The notes below the pieces were generated by a model. The model was not told the DNA's origin. It did not search any database and saw nothing but the letters and a program-made list of their open reading frames with translations. Both the position numbers and the translations under genes were made by a program. From contig JADHNV010000014.1 in assembly GCA_016779285.1 (NCBI GenBank), positions 1-18,042 of the forward strand: a stretch of 18,042 bases of DNA, read 5' to 3'. Shown piece by piece: positions 1 through 7,793 of the stretch (its first letter is position 1; every line of letters starts with the position of its first letter). The stretch is from SAR86 cluster bacterium (GTDB taxonomy: Bacteria; Pseudomonadota; Gammaproteobacteria; Magnimaribacterales; D2472).

Positions 1-500
1 GGAAAAATAAAGCCCCAGGTGCCATCAGTTGGTCTGCCATAGAGCTCTCCATTTAAAAAGTTTCCAATTCTTACCAGGCCAAGTCCAATTGGCATCGCAG
101 CACAAATAGAATCGGCAAGCCTCAAAAAAGAAATTCGATGCTGATAAGAGTAAACATATAGACTCACCACCACACCAATTAAACCCCCATGAAAGCTTAA
201 ACCACCTTCCCAGACAAAAAATAAGCTCAATGGATTGGATGCCAATTGATCTAAGCCATAAAAAAACATGTAGCCAAATCTGCCGCCCAGCATGGCACCA
301 AATATTAATCCATATAAAAATACAATATCGTTTACTTGGACAGTGGTTAATTTTAATTCCTTCATGATTTGGTGATGCTTGAGATATTGGAAAATGAAGA
401 TTGCTGAAAGGACCCAGGTCACAGCGTAATATTGAATTCTAATCCACCCTATACTAATCAAGCTCGGGTTGTTAAAAAAATCTGATAGCTCGATGATCAA
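1..500 (-). CDS. lgt: Prolipoprotein diacylglyceryl transferase, partial (C-terminus beyond the left edge)
   Basis: Lgt is an inner-membrane enzyme that transfers diacylglycerol from phosphatidylglycerol to the lipobox cysteine of prolipoproteins, the first step of lipoprotein maturation. About 166 codons are visible of the roughly 260-290 usual for the family. I translated the reverse strand by hand. It shows hydrophobic segments, the motif GGLSFHGG, and the family signature RIGNFLNGELYGR, whose Arg, Asn and Glu are conserved in Lgt. The start is most likely TTG at 500-498: the reading begins IIELSDFFNNP and reaches the conserved GWIRIQYYAV region soon after, and the next in-frame ATG (365) would cut off the first membrane segment. 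That TTG overlaps the TGA stop of the upstream permease gene (TTGA), suggesting translational coupling. The frame is open to the window edge. Identity is secure; the start codon is inferred. Confidence 0.95.
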   Translation of the reverse strand, partial: MIIELSDFFNNPSLISIGWIRIQYYAVTWVLSAIFIFQYLKHHQIMKELKLTTVQVNDIVFLYGLIFGAMLGGRFGYMFFYGLDQLASNPLSLFFVWEGGLSFHGGLIGVVVSLYVYSYQHRISFLRLADSICAAMPIGLGLVRIGNFLNGELYGRPTDGTWGFIF

Positions 501-1303
501 TTTACTATTACCAAGATCCCTACCAAAATTAGTAATATCCCAAAAGAGACTTTTAAAGTTTTTTCAGAAATAGAGTGGCTAATATTAGCTCCAAGTTTGG
601 CTGTAAAAATACTTGCTAATGAAATTGATATTACAGCTGGCCAAAAAACATACCCTACAGCTCCCGGAGGGAGATTAGCAACAGTATTTTGTCCATAATA
701 CATATATCCAAGCGCTCCTACAGCAGCAATGGGAATCCCACAAACCGCAGCGGTACCAATTCCTTTGCGAATATTATACCCCCCAGCAATCATTAGCGGG
801 GTTGTAAATGACCCGCCTCCAATACCAATAATTGAGGATAAAAACCCTATCCATGATCCATGCGCTGGAATCACGAGCTTGGTTAAAGATATTAGCTTTT
901 TCTCTTTTTTTGCAAGAGCTTGTGTGAATCCTATGATCATTTCTGCGCCCACACTGATCAGGAAGATTGTAATAACCCATTTTAAATTTTCATTTGAGAG
1001 ACTTGCTGCATATCCAGTCCCAACCATAGTTCCTAAAATTATGCCAATTGTTAATGGAAAAACTAATGACCATTCCACACTTCTTTTTCTGTGATGCGAA
1101 AGTGCAGAGGATATTGCAGAGAAGAATATACTGGCTAGCGATGTACCTATTGCCATGAGGACAATTATAGATTCCTCAAAGCCCATGCCATAAAAAATAA
1201 AAATAAGGGATGGTACCAATATGCTGCCTCCACCAATTCCAAACATGCCTGCAAGCAAGCCTGTGCAAGAACCAAGTAGAATGTATATTAAAATTTCAGT
1301 CAT
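497..1303 (-). CDS. TSUP (TauE/SafE) family membrane permease
   Basis: This is a 268-residue integral membrane protein of the sulfite exporter TauE/SafE family (TSUP). Members export or import small organic or inorganic sulfur anions; the substrate here cannot be told. The two family repeats are visible: GLLAGMFGIGGGSILVP near the N-terminus and GFLSSIIGIGGGSFTTP in the second half, each opening a block of hydrophobic helices. An in-frame start lies further upstream (1378), but it would add 25 residues that do not look like a TSUP N-terminus and would overlap rppH by about 80 bases. I therefore chose ATG at 1303, giving MTEILIYILLGSCTG. This start overlaps the rppH stop by 8 bases, and the gene's own TGA overlaps the lgt start. 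A TSUP gene directly before lgt is a known arrangement in Pseudomonas and related genera. Confidence 0.9.
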   Translation of the reverse strand: MTEILIYILLGSCTGLLAGMFGIGGGSILVPSLIFIFYGMGFEESIIVLMAIGTSLASIFFSAISSALSHHRKRSVEWSLVFPLTIGIILGTMVGTGYAASLSNENLKWVITIFLISVGAEMIIGFTQALAKKEKKLISLTKLVIPAHGSWIGFLSSIIGIGGGSFTTPLMIAGGYNIRKGIGTAAVCGIPIAAVGALGYMYYGQNTVANLPPGAVGYVFWPAVISISLASIFTAKLGANISHSISEKTLKVSFGILLILVGILVIVN

Positions 1304-1778
1304 TATGCAATTGGATGTACTGGGGAAGAAATTCAGATAAGACAGCCCTATAAACCTCTCTCTTAAAAGGCACAACACTAGCTAAACAGTACCAATAAGT
1401 TACCCACTTATATTCTACAAATTCTTGAGGCACTTCATTTAAAAGGTTAATTTTTAAGTCGGTGTTAGCTTTAAGCATGTACCACTTTTGACTTTGACCT
1501 TTAAAATTTTTTAAACTCTCAGGTCTAGGCTGATACTTTTCGGGTAAGTCGTAGCTATACCAGCGTCTGCTTTTTTGAATAATTCTGACTTGACTCTTTT
1601 TGATGCCCACTTCTTCGTAAAGCTCTCGATATGCAGCTTTCATGTCTGATTCTCCAGTATCAATTCCGCCTTGAGGAAATTGCCAAGTTTGTTTTCCTTT
1701 TCTTCGACATACTAGCAGCTGATTTTTTTTATTTAGGACAATTAAACCAACATTTTTTCTGTAAGATTTATCATTCAT
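1296..1778 (-). CDS. rppH: RNA pyrophosphohydrolase, Nudix family
   Basis: RppH removes pyrophosphate from the 5' end of triphosphorylated mRNAs and so starts RNase E-dependent decay in the cytoplasm. The 160-residue length is close to that of E. coli RppH (about 176). The Nudix box is complete, from GGIDTGES through RELYEEVG, with the catalytic Glu residues in place. Flanking family marks are also present: YRKNVGLIV at the N-terminus, WQFPQGG just before the box, and SQKWYML, WVTYWYCLASVVPFKREVYR further on, as in E. coli. An AAGGAG ribosome binding site lies 10 bases before the ATG. It is the first gene of the rppH, TSUP, lgt operon and overlaps the permease gene by 8 bases. In Pseudomonas-type synteny ptsP follows rppH; here it is missing. 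Confidence 0.95.
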   Translation of the reverse strand: MNDKSYRKNVGLIVLNKKNQLLVCRRKGKQTWQFPQGGIDTGESDMKAAYRELYEEVGIKKSQVRIIQKSRRWYSYDLPEKYQPRPESLKNFKGQSQKWYMLKANTDLKINLLNEVPQEFVEYKWVTYWYCLASVVPFKREVYRAVLSEFLPQYIQLHND

Positions 1779-1788
1779 GTTAGATTAA

Positions 1789-1794
1789 CTCCTT
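1789..1794 (-). promoter_or_regulatory. Ribosome binding site of rppH
   Basis: AAGGAG on the minus strand, 10 bases before the rppH ATG. It abuts the start codon of the divergent HAD gene (ATG at 1795). The whole intergenic space is 16 bases, so promoters for both genes must lie inside the opposite gene's 5' end or transcripts must have very short leaders. Confidence 0.7.
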
Positions 1795-2463
1795 ATGAGC
1801 AAGCCTGATTTAGCAATTTTTGACTTAGATAATACCATTCTAAATGGCGATTCAGATTATTCGATGGTTAATTACTTAGTAGATATCAATTTGCTTGATA
1901 GCAATGCCAAGTTAAAAAATAATGAATTTATTCAAGATTATCAACAGGGCAAATTAGATTTTAACGAATATACAAATTTTGCTTTAAAAGCTTATATTGG
2001 CAAGACACAAGATGAGATTAGCAAAATAATCTTACCCTTTGTGGAAAAGGTGATTGAGCCTATGATAAACATTTTTGCCCTTAAATTAATTCATGATCAT
2101 CATGACAAAGGCGATACCATATTACTTGCAAGTGCGACAAATGAATTAATTGTGAAGCCAATTGCCCATAGGCTCAATATTAATAATGTGATAGGTACAC
2201 AGGTTGAGTTTAAAGATAGTAAATGTACGGGAAACTTTATTCCCCCGTCTGCCTTGGGTGAGGGTAAGTTGAAATTAGTAAAGGCATGGATGAAAGCCCA
2301 TCAATATAATAATTTTTCTCGAGTAACTTTTTATTCAGACTCAATTAATGATCTGCCTTTATTAGAGGCAGTTGATTTTCCAAAGGCGGTCAATCCAGAC
2401 AAAAAACTTGAAGCAATATCTAACGAGAGGGGCTGGGAGGTAATCTATTTACCGCTGATTTAA
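1795..2463 (+). CDS. HAD-IB family phosphatase (phosphoserine phosphatase-like)
   Basis: This 222-residue cytoplasmic hydrolase belongs to the haloacid dehalogenase superfamily, subfamily IB, whose best-known member is phosphoserine phosphatase SerB. Motif I is FDLDNTI with nucleophile Asp10 and general acid Asp12. Motif II is the Ser113 region (LLASATNE), motif III a Lys in LGEGKLK (158 or 160), and motif IV is SDSINDLPLL with Asp182 and Asp186. The insert between motifs I and II is helical, as in C1-cap HADs. A gene of this kind neighbours rppH in Pseudomonas, so its place is conserved, but its substrate is not established. I do not call it serB because conserved SerB features such as an ACT domain are absent and many HAD-IB proteins act on other phosphoesters. 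No clear Shine-Dalgarno sequence precedes the ATG. The stop overlaps the gcvP stop by 4 bases (TTAA, tail to tail). Confidence 0.88.
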   Translation: MSKPDLAIFDLDNTILNGDSDYSMVNYLVDINLLDSNAKLKNNEFIQDYQQGKLDFNEYTNFALKAYIGKTQDEISKIILPFVEKVIEPMINIFALKLIHDHHDKGDTILLASATNELIVKPIAHRLNINNVIGTQVEFKDSKCTGNFIPPSALGEGKLKLVKAWMKAHQYNNFSRVTFYSDSINDLPLLEAVDFPKAVNPDKKLEAISNERGWEVIYLPLI

Positions 2464-5309
2464 TTTTTTTCTTGGTAATCTGACATCGAAGGGCAAGAGC
2501 ACATGAGGTTCTTGTCACCATAGACATTATCAACTCTTCCAATCGGAGGCCAATATTTATTTCTGCCTTTTAGATCTACTGGATATGCTGCTTTAGAGCG
2601 AGAATATTTATATTGCCAGTTATCGCTAGTCACCGTTTCAGCGCAATGAGGGGCATTTCTAAGGGGACTATCTTCAATAGAGTAGGATCCCTCTATCAGC
2701 TCATCAATTTCATTGCGAATACAAATCATGGCTTCAATGAATCGATCTATTTCTGCCAGCGACTCACTCTCAGTCGGCTCAATCATTAATGTTCCTGGAA
2801 CCGGAAATGACATGGTGGGAGCGTGAAAACCAAAATCAATTAAACGCTTGGCAATATCATCAACCTCAACCCCACATAATTCTTTTAAGGGCCTAATATC
2901 AAGAATACATTCATGAGCAATCAAGTCATTTTTGCCTGTGTATAAAATTTTATAGTGTGAGCTCAATTTTTTTGCAATGTAGTTTGCACTAAGAATTGCA
3001 ACTTGTGTGGCTCTTCTGAGACCTGAAGCTCCCATCATTTGAATATACATCCAACTGATTGGAAGAATAGAGGCACTGCCAAAATTGGTAGCTGAAACCG
3101 GCCCAACATTGTTCGATGTTGGGTTATAGGTCATAGGATCAGATGGTAAATGTGGGGCCAAATCCTCAACGACACCTATCGGGCCAACACCTGGTCCGCC
3201 GCCTCCATGAGGAATACAGAAAGTCTTATGCAGATTGAGATGAGACACATCTCCTCCAAATTTTCCTGGCTTACACAAACCAACCATCGCATTCAGGTTG
3301 GCTCCATCAATGTAAACCTTACCGCCATGATCATGAATAATTTTGCATACTTCGGTAACTGTTGTTTCAAAGACTCCATGCGTCGAAGGATAGGTGATCA
3401 TGATGGCAGCCAATTCATTAGAATACTGAGAAGCTTTTTCTTTTAAATCCTCGAGATCAATGTTTCCTTTTTTATCACAACTAATTGGTACCACCTTCAT
3501 GCCAGCCATTTGTGCAGAGGCAGGATTTGTGCCGTGAGCTGATTCTGGAATTAAGCAAATCTTTCTGTGTTGATCTCCATTGCTTTTATGAAATGCATCT
3601 ATTGCTAATAAGCCAGCATATTCTCCTTGAGATCCTGCATTAGGTTGTAAAGACACAGCAGCGTAACCCGTAATCTCAGAGAGCTTTGCTTCCAGATCTT
3701 CAATTAAAGTTTTATATCCCGAGACTTGATCTTGAGGTGCATAGGGGTGAATGTTTGAGAATTCTTCCCAACCAACTGGGATCATTTCAGATGTAGCATT
3801 TAATTTCATGGTGCATGAACCCAGAGGAATCATGGCTCTATCCAATGCAATGTCCTTATCGCATAGCTTTCTAATGTACCTTAGCATCTCTGTTTCAGTG
3901 CGATACAGGTGAAATACTGGATGAGTAAGATATTCAGTTGATCTTAGAATATTTTTAGGCAGATCATAGCCTGAAGCAGCCTCCGCTTTTTTTGTGATGC
4001 CCTTAAAGAGGTTTACAATACTTTGAACTTCTAAGTCAGATGTTGTTTCATCCAGTGAAATGCTGATGTGATTTTCATCCAACATTCTAATATTCATCAG
4101 CTGTTTTTGAGCTGACAAGAAGATTTCTTTGGTTTGAGTTTCAGTCTGAATGGTTACCGTATCAAAAAAATGAGAGCACCTCAGTTTATATCCAAGTTGA
4201 TTCACTTCTTTAGCTAGGGCAATTGCTTTTGAGTTTACAGACTGGGCAATTTTTTTTAGCCCTTCTGGGCCATGGTATGCAGCATAAAATCCTGCCATGA
4301 TAGCTAGTAGTGCCTGAGCAGTGCAAATATTGCTTGTCGCTTTCTCACGCCTTATGTGCTGTTCTCGAGTTTGCAAAGCCAATCTATAAGCCGTTCTTCC
4401 ATCTGCATCAATTGATGCTCCGATCAATCTTCCCGGTAAGGATCTTTTATATTGCTCTCTTGTGGCCATAAATGCAGCATGTGGTCCACCAAATCCTAGA
4501 GGAACTCCAAATCTTTGCGAGCTTCCTATTGCAATATCAGCCCCTATCTCACCAGGACTTTTGAGCAAGGTCAGTGCCAGTAAGTCTGTTGCCATGATCA
4601 CAAGTCCGTTGTTTTCATGAACACTTTTGATCTCTTGAGAGAAATCTACAATCGCGCCATCATTTCCTGGATACTGGAGCAAAGCTCCAAAATACATATC
4701 TTCTGTCAGATCATTCAATTTTTTTGGATCATCAACTACTATTTCTATCCCAATCGGTTTGGCTCTGGCGGAAACCACTGAGATTGTTTGAGGAAAACAG
4801 TTTTGATCTATAAAAAATTTTTGGGACTTAGACTTGCCAACTCTGTGTGCAAGGGTCATCGATTCTGCTGCTGCAGTGGCCTCATCAAGTAGAGATGCAT
4901 TGGCTATTTCAAAGCCTGTGAGATCTCCAACCATGGTTTGGAAATTAATCAAGGCCTCCAATCTGCCTTGCGAGATTTCTGCTTGATAGGGAGTATACGA
5001 GGTATACCATCCTGGATTTTCAAAAACATTTCTTAAAATGACTTTAGGCGTAACTGTTCCATAGTAACCTTGTCCAATGAATGATCGATAAACAGAATTT
5101 GTCTTTGATATTTCTTTGATCGCTTTTAGAGCATTTTCTTCAGACATTGCATCATTTAAATCAAGCTCTTGTTCAAGAAAGATATTTTCAGGCAGCACAG
5201 ATCTTGAAAACTCCTCTAAGTCCTTGTAGCCAAGTTGATCAAGCAGGCTCTCAATATCTGCTTGGCTCAAGCCAATATGTCTGACGGCAAAGTTGTTATA
5301 ATTTTCCAT
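2460..5309 (-). CDS. gcvP: Glycine dehydrogenase (decarboxylating), P-protein of the glycine cleavage system
   Basis: The P-protein is a PLP enzyme that decarboxylates glycine and passes the aminomethyl group to the lipoyl arm of GcvH. At 949 residues it is the long, single-chain form found in Gammaproteobacteria and mitochondria, not the split GcvPA/GcvPB pair. The N-terminus carries the family mark FAVRHIGL. The PLP-binding lysine is Lys695 in HLNLHKTFCIPHGGGGPG, followed by the glycine-rich loop. Other conserved stretches include SLLDEATAAAE, PLGSCTMKLNA and ESAHGTNPASA. It is last in the gcvT-gcvH-gcvP operon, 55 bases after gcvH. No good Shine-Dalgarno sequence is seen before the ATG; a small A/T-only inverted repeat (ATTATT/AATAAT) sits there instead. 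lpd, the fourth component, is not in the window. Confidence 0.98.
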   Translation of the reverse strand: MENYNNFAVRHIGLSQADIESLLDQLGYKDLEEFSRSVLPENIFLEQELDLNDAMSEENALKAIKEISKTNSVYRSFIGQGYYGTVTPKVILRNVFENPGWYTSYTPYQAEISQGRLEALINFQTMVGDLTGFEIANASLLDEATAAAESMTLAHRVGKSKSQKFFIDQNCFPQTISVVSARAKPIGIEIVVDDPKKLNDLTEDMYFGALLQYPGNDGAIVDFSQEIKSVHENNGLVIMATDLLALTLLKSPGEIGADIAIGSSQRFGVPLGFGGPHAAFMATREQYKRSLPGRLIGASIDADGRTAYRLALQTREQHIRREKATSNICTAQALLAIMAGFYAAYHGPEGLKKIAQSVNSKAIALAKEVNQLGYKLRCSHFFDTVTIQTETQTKEIFLSAQKQLMNIRMLDENHISISLDETTSDLEVQSIVNLFKGITKKAEAASGYDLPKNILRSTEYLTHPVFHLYRTETEMLRYIRKLCDKDIALDRAMIPLGSCTMKLNATSEMIPVGWEEFSNIHPYAPQDQVSGYKTLIEDLEAKLSEITGYAAVSLQPNAGSQGEYAGLLAIDAFHKSNGDQHRKICLIPESAHGTNPASAQMAGMKVVPISCDKKGNIDLEDLKEKASQYSNELAAIMITYPSTHGVFETTVTEVCKIIHDHGGKVYIDGANLNAMVGLCKPGKFGGDVSHLNLHKTFCIPHGGGGPGVGPIGVVEDLAPHLPSDPMTYNPTSNNVGPVSATNFGSASILPISWMYIQMMGASGLRRATQVAILSANYIAKKLSSHYKILYTGKNDLIAHECILDIRPLKELCGVEVDDIAKRLIDFGFHAPTMSFPVPGTLMIEPTESESLAEIDRFIEAMICIRNEIDELIEGSYSIEDSPLRNAPHCAETVTSDNWQYKYSRSKAAYPVDLKGRNKYWPPIGRVDNVYGDKNLMCSCPSMSDYQEKN

Positions 5310-5364
5310 AATTATTATCTAAATAATGAGTGACAAACCCAGCCTACAAAGTTTTGAGAAAAAA

Positions 5365-5751
5365 CTAGTCTTCGCAGACGTCAATATAATCTTCAGGAGA
5401 AAGCAAATTATCAAACTCGCCCATATCTGAGGGATTTAATTTATAAAACCAACCATCCTCATAGGGAGAAGAGTTTATTATCTCAGGTTGATCTTCAAGT
5501 AACGAATTTACCTCTATAACCTCGCCTGAAAGAGGCGAATATACATCTGAAGCAGCTTTCACAGATTCAACAATAGCAGCATCACTTTCAGCATCAACTA
5601 ATTGACCAACTTCTGGCAATTCAACAAAAACGATATCTCCTAAAAGATCTTGCGCATGATCACTAATGCCAATGGTAATGGTTCCATCTGATTCTACTCT
5701 AGCCCATTCATGAGAGGAAAGAAATTTTAGATCTGCAGGCACATCATTCAT
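5365..5751 (-). CDS. gcvH: Glycine cleavage system H protein (lipoyl carrier)
   Basis: GcvH carries the aminomethyl intermediate on a lipoyl-lysine between the P, T and L proteins. The 128-residue length is typical. The lipoylation site is Lys65 in ESVKAASDVYSPLSGEV, within the biotinyl/lipoyl hammerhead fold. The N-terminal SSHEWARVE and the C-terminal YEDGWFYKL are also family marks. The ATG overlaps the TGA of gcvT by 4 bases (ATGA), so translation is probably coupled. The sequence suggests nothing unusual. Lipoylation would need LipB/LipA or LplA encoded elsewhere. Confidence 0.97.
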   Translation of the reverse strand: MNDVPADLKFLSSHEWARVESDGTITIGISDHAQDLLGDIVFVELPEVGQLVDAESDAAIVESVKAASDVYSPLSGEVIEVNSLLEDQPEIINSSPYEDGWFYKLNPSDMGEFDNLLSPEDYIDVCED

Positions 5752-6815
5752 TTAGAGATTTTACCTCGTTCAAGGAATCTAGGCGATACAAAATCAATAT
5801 TTAATACCTTATTTCTTATCATAACCTTGCCATGCTTAGGATAACCTTGATCCACTCTTGCAAGACCAATACTGGATTGGAGTGTTGGTGAATATGAGCC
5901 ACTCAAAACCAATCCTTTCCCTCTATCATGATTAATCTCATAGCCAGCTCTTAGGACTCCTTTATCCCGAAGGATAATTCCAACTATTTTTTGTGATTTG
6001 GTTTGATCGATTGACAGAAGAGCCTCTTTGCCAATGAATTGACGATTTTGATCAGTCATATCAATGGTCCAACCTAAGTTGGATTCATAGGGATGATTAT
6101 CAATGGTCATATCATTGCCATATAGATTGAGACCAGCCTCAAGTCTTAGTGTATCTCGAGCTCCTAAGCCAATAGGTACACAACCCAGGCTCAAAGCTTG
6201 ATCCCACAGTTGGCTAATATCCCTGGATGGAACAATCAGCTCAAGCCCGTCCTCACCTGTGTATCCGGTTCTTGCATAAAGTTTATCTCCATCAAACATA
6301 CACCCAAATGATGGAAGATTTTTTACTTGCGGGTTCATTTCTTTAATTGATAGGATTTTATTGAAAGCATCTGGACCTTGAATGGCTAAGATTCCCATAT
6401 CAGATCTTTCGACAACCTCTACACCAAATTCCACAGCATGCTTTTCATACCATTGTCGATTTTGCTCTCGCGTAGAACAATTTGAAACTAGCCTAAATTT
6501 ATCTCCGGCATGATAAATAATAAGATCATCTAAAATCCCACCTTTTTCATTCAGCAGGGCGCCATAAATGGCCTTGTTATCATTAGATATTTTCTTAATA
6601 TCATTTGCAAAAATTCTTTCGAAGAAAGCAACTTGATCACCACCATTAAAATCAAACACTGACATGTGTGACACATCAAAAATTCCAGCTCCATTTCTGA
6701 CCGCATGATGCTCTTCAATAAGGGAGGTGTAACTAATGGGCATTTCCCAGTCAGAAAAGTTGACCATTTTTGCACCTAAATTGATGTGAGCATTGTGGAG
6801 AGCGGTCTTATTCAT
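5748..6815 (-). CDS. gcvT: Aminomethyltransferase, T-protein of the glycine cleavage system
   Basis: GcvT releases ammonia from the aminomethyl-lipoyl arm of GcvH and makes 5,10-methylenetetrahydrofolate. Family marks are HNAHINLGAKMVNFSDWEMP at the N-terminus, HHAVRNGAGIFDVSHM, GGILDDLIIYH with the Asp pair expected at the folate site, and YTGEDGLEL. Two starts are possible. A TTG at 6839 would give 363 residues; ATG at 6815 gives 355, with an N-terminus matching other GcvT proteins in length. I chose the ATG because an extended -10 box at 6848-6856 would place the transcript start about 2-4 bases before the TTG, leaving it almost leaderless. No clear Shine-Dalgarno sequence precedes either start. 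It is the first gene of gcvT-gcvH-gcvP. Confidence 0.95.
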   Translation of the reverse strand: MNKTALHNAHINLGAKMVNFSDWEMPISYTSLIEEHHAVRNGAGIFDVSHMSVFDFNGGDQVAFFERIFANDIKKISNDNKAIYGALLNEKGGILDDLIIYHAGDKFRLVSNCSTREQNRQWYEKHAVEFGVEVVERSDMGILAIQGPDAFNKILSIKEMNPQVKNLPSFGCMFDGDKLYARTGYTGEDGLELIVPSRDISQLWDQALSLGCVPIGLGARDTLRLEAGLNLYGNDMTIDNHPYESNLGWTIDMTDQNRQFIGKEALLSIDQTKSQKIVGIILRDKGVLRAGYEINHDRGKGLVLSGSYSPTLQSSIGLARVDQGYPKHGKVMIRNKVLNIDFVSPRFLERGKISK

Positions 6816-6847
6816 TTTTTTGTAATTCAGAGTTCTCAAGTAAGCAG

Positions 6848-6856
6848 ATTATAGCA
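6848..6856 (-). promoter_or_regulatory. Extended -10 promoter of the gcvTHP operon
   Basis: On the minus strand the sequence reads TGCTATAAT, a perfect sigma-70 extended -10 (TGnTATAAT). No good -35 hexamer lies 16-18 bases upstream, which is usual for extended -10 promoters. Predicted transcription start is near 6841-6843, giving a leader of about 26-28 bases before the ATG at 6815. That leader is too short for a glycine riboswitch. Confidence 0.65.
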
Positions 6857-6912
6857 ACATTTAAAGAACCCATATTTAATTCAACCATTAACCTCTTTGT
6901 GTTAACCTAGGC

Positions 6913-6931
6913 GAGAATTATGCTCATTAAA
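6913..6931 (+). promoter_or_regulatory. Possible Fur box before the FTR1 permease gene
   Basis: GAGAATTATGCTCATTAAA matches the 19-base Fur consensus GATAATGATAATCATTATC at 13 positions by my count. It lies 20 bases before the ATG of the iron permease gene and overlaps a weak -10-like TATGCT. Iron-dependent repression would fit the gene's role. The background is AT-rich, so chance matches of this quality are not rare. Confidence 0.35.
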
Positions 6932-6950
6932 CTACATAACTAGAAAGAAA

Positions 6951-7793
6951 ATGGCCGAATTTATAATTGTTTTTAGAGAGGTGTTAGAAGCGTCTTTGGT
7001 TGTTGGAATCATATATTTGATTATTGAAAAGACTAATCAAACAGCTCATTTTGCCAAGCTTTGGTATGGTGTTTTTGCTTCTATTTTAGCTAGTATCGCA
7101 GTTGGTTTTATGGTCATAAAGGCTAAAAATACTCTTGGGAATGACTCTACCCAAGCTCTGTTCGAAGCCATCTTTTTATATTTAACAGCCTTTCTCATTT
7201 GGTATGTAATTTTTTGGTTATCTAAAAATGTGAGTGATAAAAAAGTTTTAGAGGGCCAAGCTTTAAATGCGATGGAACTATCTTCATGGGGCATATTTTT
7301 TGTAGTCTTTTTTGCGATTTTACGTGAAGGTTTTGAGACAGCTATTTTTTTAATTTCTAGCTTCTCAATTACCGGCACTTTTTCATATCTAGGATTTATT
7401 ATAGGCGCAGTTCTTGCCATTTTTATTGGTTACTTAATTGTTACCCAAGGAAGAAAAATTGATTTACGCAGTGTCTTTAAGTATACAACTCTATTACTTG
7501 TCTTCCTTTCCGCCGGGATGATTGCATATGGCACTCATGAAGCAGAAGAGTATTTAGTAAAATCTGGGCAGATAGAAAAATCTGAAATTTATCGTGTATG
7601 GGATATCCTAGAGCCAACTAACTCTTTAGAGACGAGTAACACGATCTATCATCCTTTGCATGATAAGGGATCAATAGGTTTATTTTTAAAAGGCTTTTTT
7701 GGATATAACAGCAATCCTAATATTCCAGAAGTTATCCTATGGTTTTTAGCTATGTTGTTTGGACTGAATATGTGGAGACGCTTTTACTATTAA
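6951..7793 (+). CDS. FTR1-family high-affinity iron permease
   Basis: This 280-residue inner-membrane protein belongs to the FTR1/EfeU family, which moves iron across the membrane, usually after oxidation by a partner. Both family REXXE iron-binding motifs are present: REVLE at residues 9-13 in the first helix and REGFE at 125-129 in a later helix. Around seven hydrophobic segments can be counted. An acidic, less hydrophobic stretch after the helix near residue 180 (HEAEEYLVKSGQIEKSEIY) resembles the variable loop of this family. AGAAAG lies just before the ATG as a weak ribosome binding site. No partner gene (EfeO, EfeB, multicopper oxidase, periplasmic P19-type protein) is next to it, so its oxidase or donor is unknown. 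The gene stands alone between the divergent gcv operon and convergent rmuC. Confidence 0.92.
   Translation: MAEFIIVFREVLEASLVVGIIYLIIEKTNQTAHFAKLWYGVFASILASIAVGFMVIKAKNTLGNDSTQALFEAIFLYLTAFLIWYVIFWLSKNVSDKKVLEGQALNAMELSSWGIFFVVFFAILREGFETAIFLISSFSITGTFSYLGFIIGAVLAIFIGYLIVTQGRKIDLRSVFKYTTLLLVFLSAGMIAYGTHEAEEYLVKSGQIEKSEIYRVWDILEPTNSLETSNTIYHPLHDKGSIGLFLKGFFGYNSNPNIPEVILWFLAMLFGLNMWRRFYY

Noticed and set aside
729..1094. Open frame of about 120 codons opposite the TSUP permease gene
   Set aside because: It lies wholly inside a well-supported membrane protein gene on the other strand; its Pro/Ile-rich product looks like the complement of hydrophobic codons.
1303..1378. Longer N-terminus for the TSUP permease from a start at 1378
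   Set aside because: The added 25 residues do not resemble a permease start and would overlap rppH by about 80 bases; ATG at 1303 matches the family start.
2440..2470. Hairpin GGTAA-TCTAT-TTACC before a run of T at the HAD gene end
   Set aside because: Weak five-pair stem and about ten bases between stem and T-run; not a proper intrinsic terminator.
5310..5364. A/T-only inverted repeat (ATTATT/AATAAT) just before gcvP as a regulatory hairpin
   Set aside because: Six A/T pairs are expected often by chance in such AT-rich DNA; noted only in the gcvP entry.
6840..6950. Glycine riboswitch before gcvT
   Set aside because: The predicted leader is under 30 bases and I see no paired aptamer-like segments in the 111-base region.
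7046..7420. Open frame of about 124 codons opposite the FTR1 gene
   Set aside because: Antisense shadow of a clear permease with both REXXE motifs; no ribosome binding site and no recognisable product.
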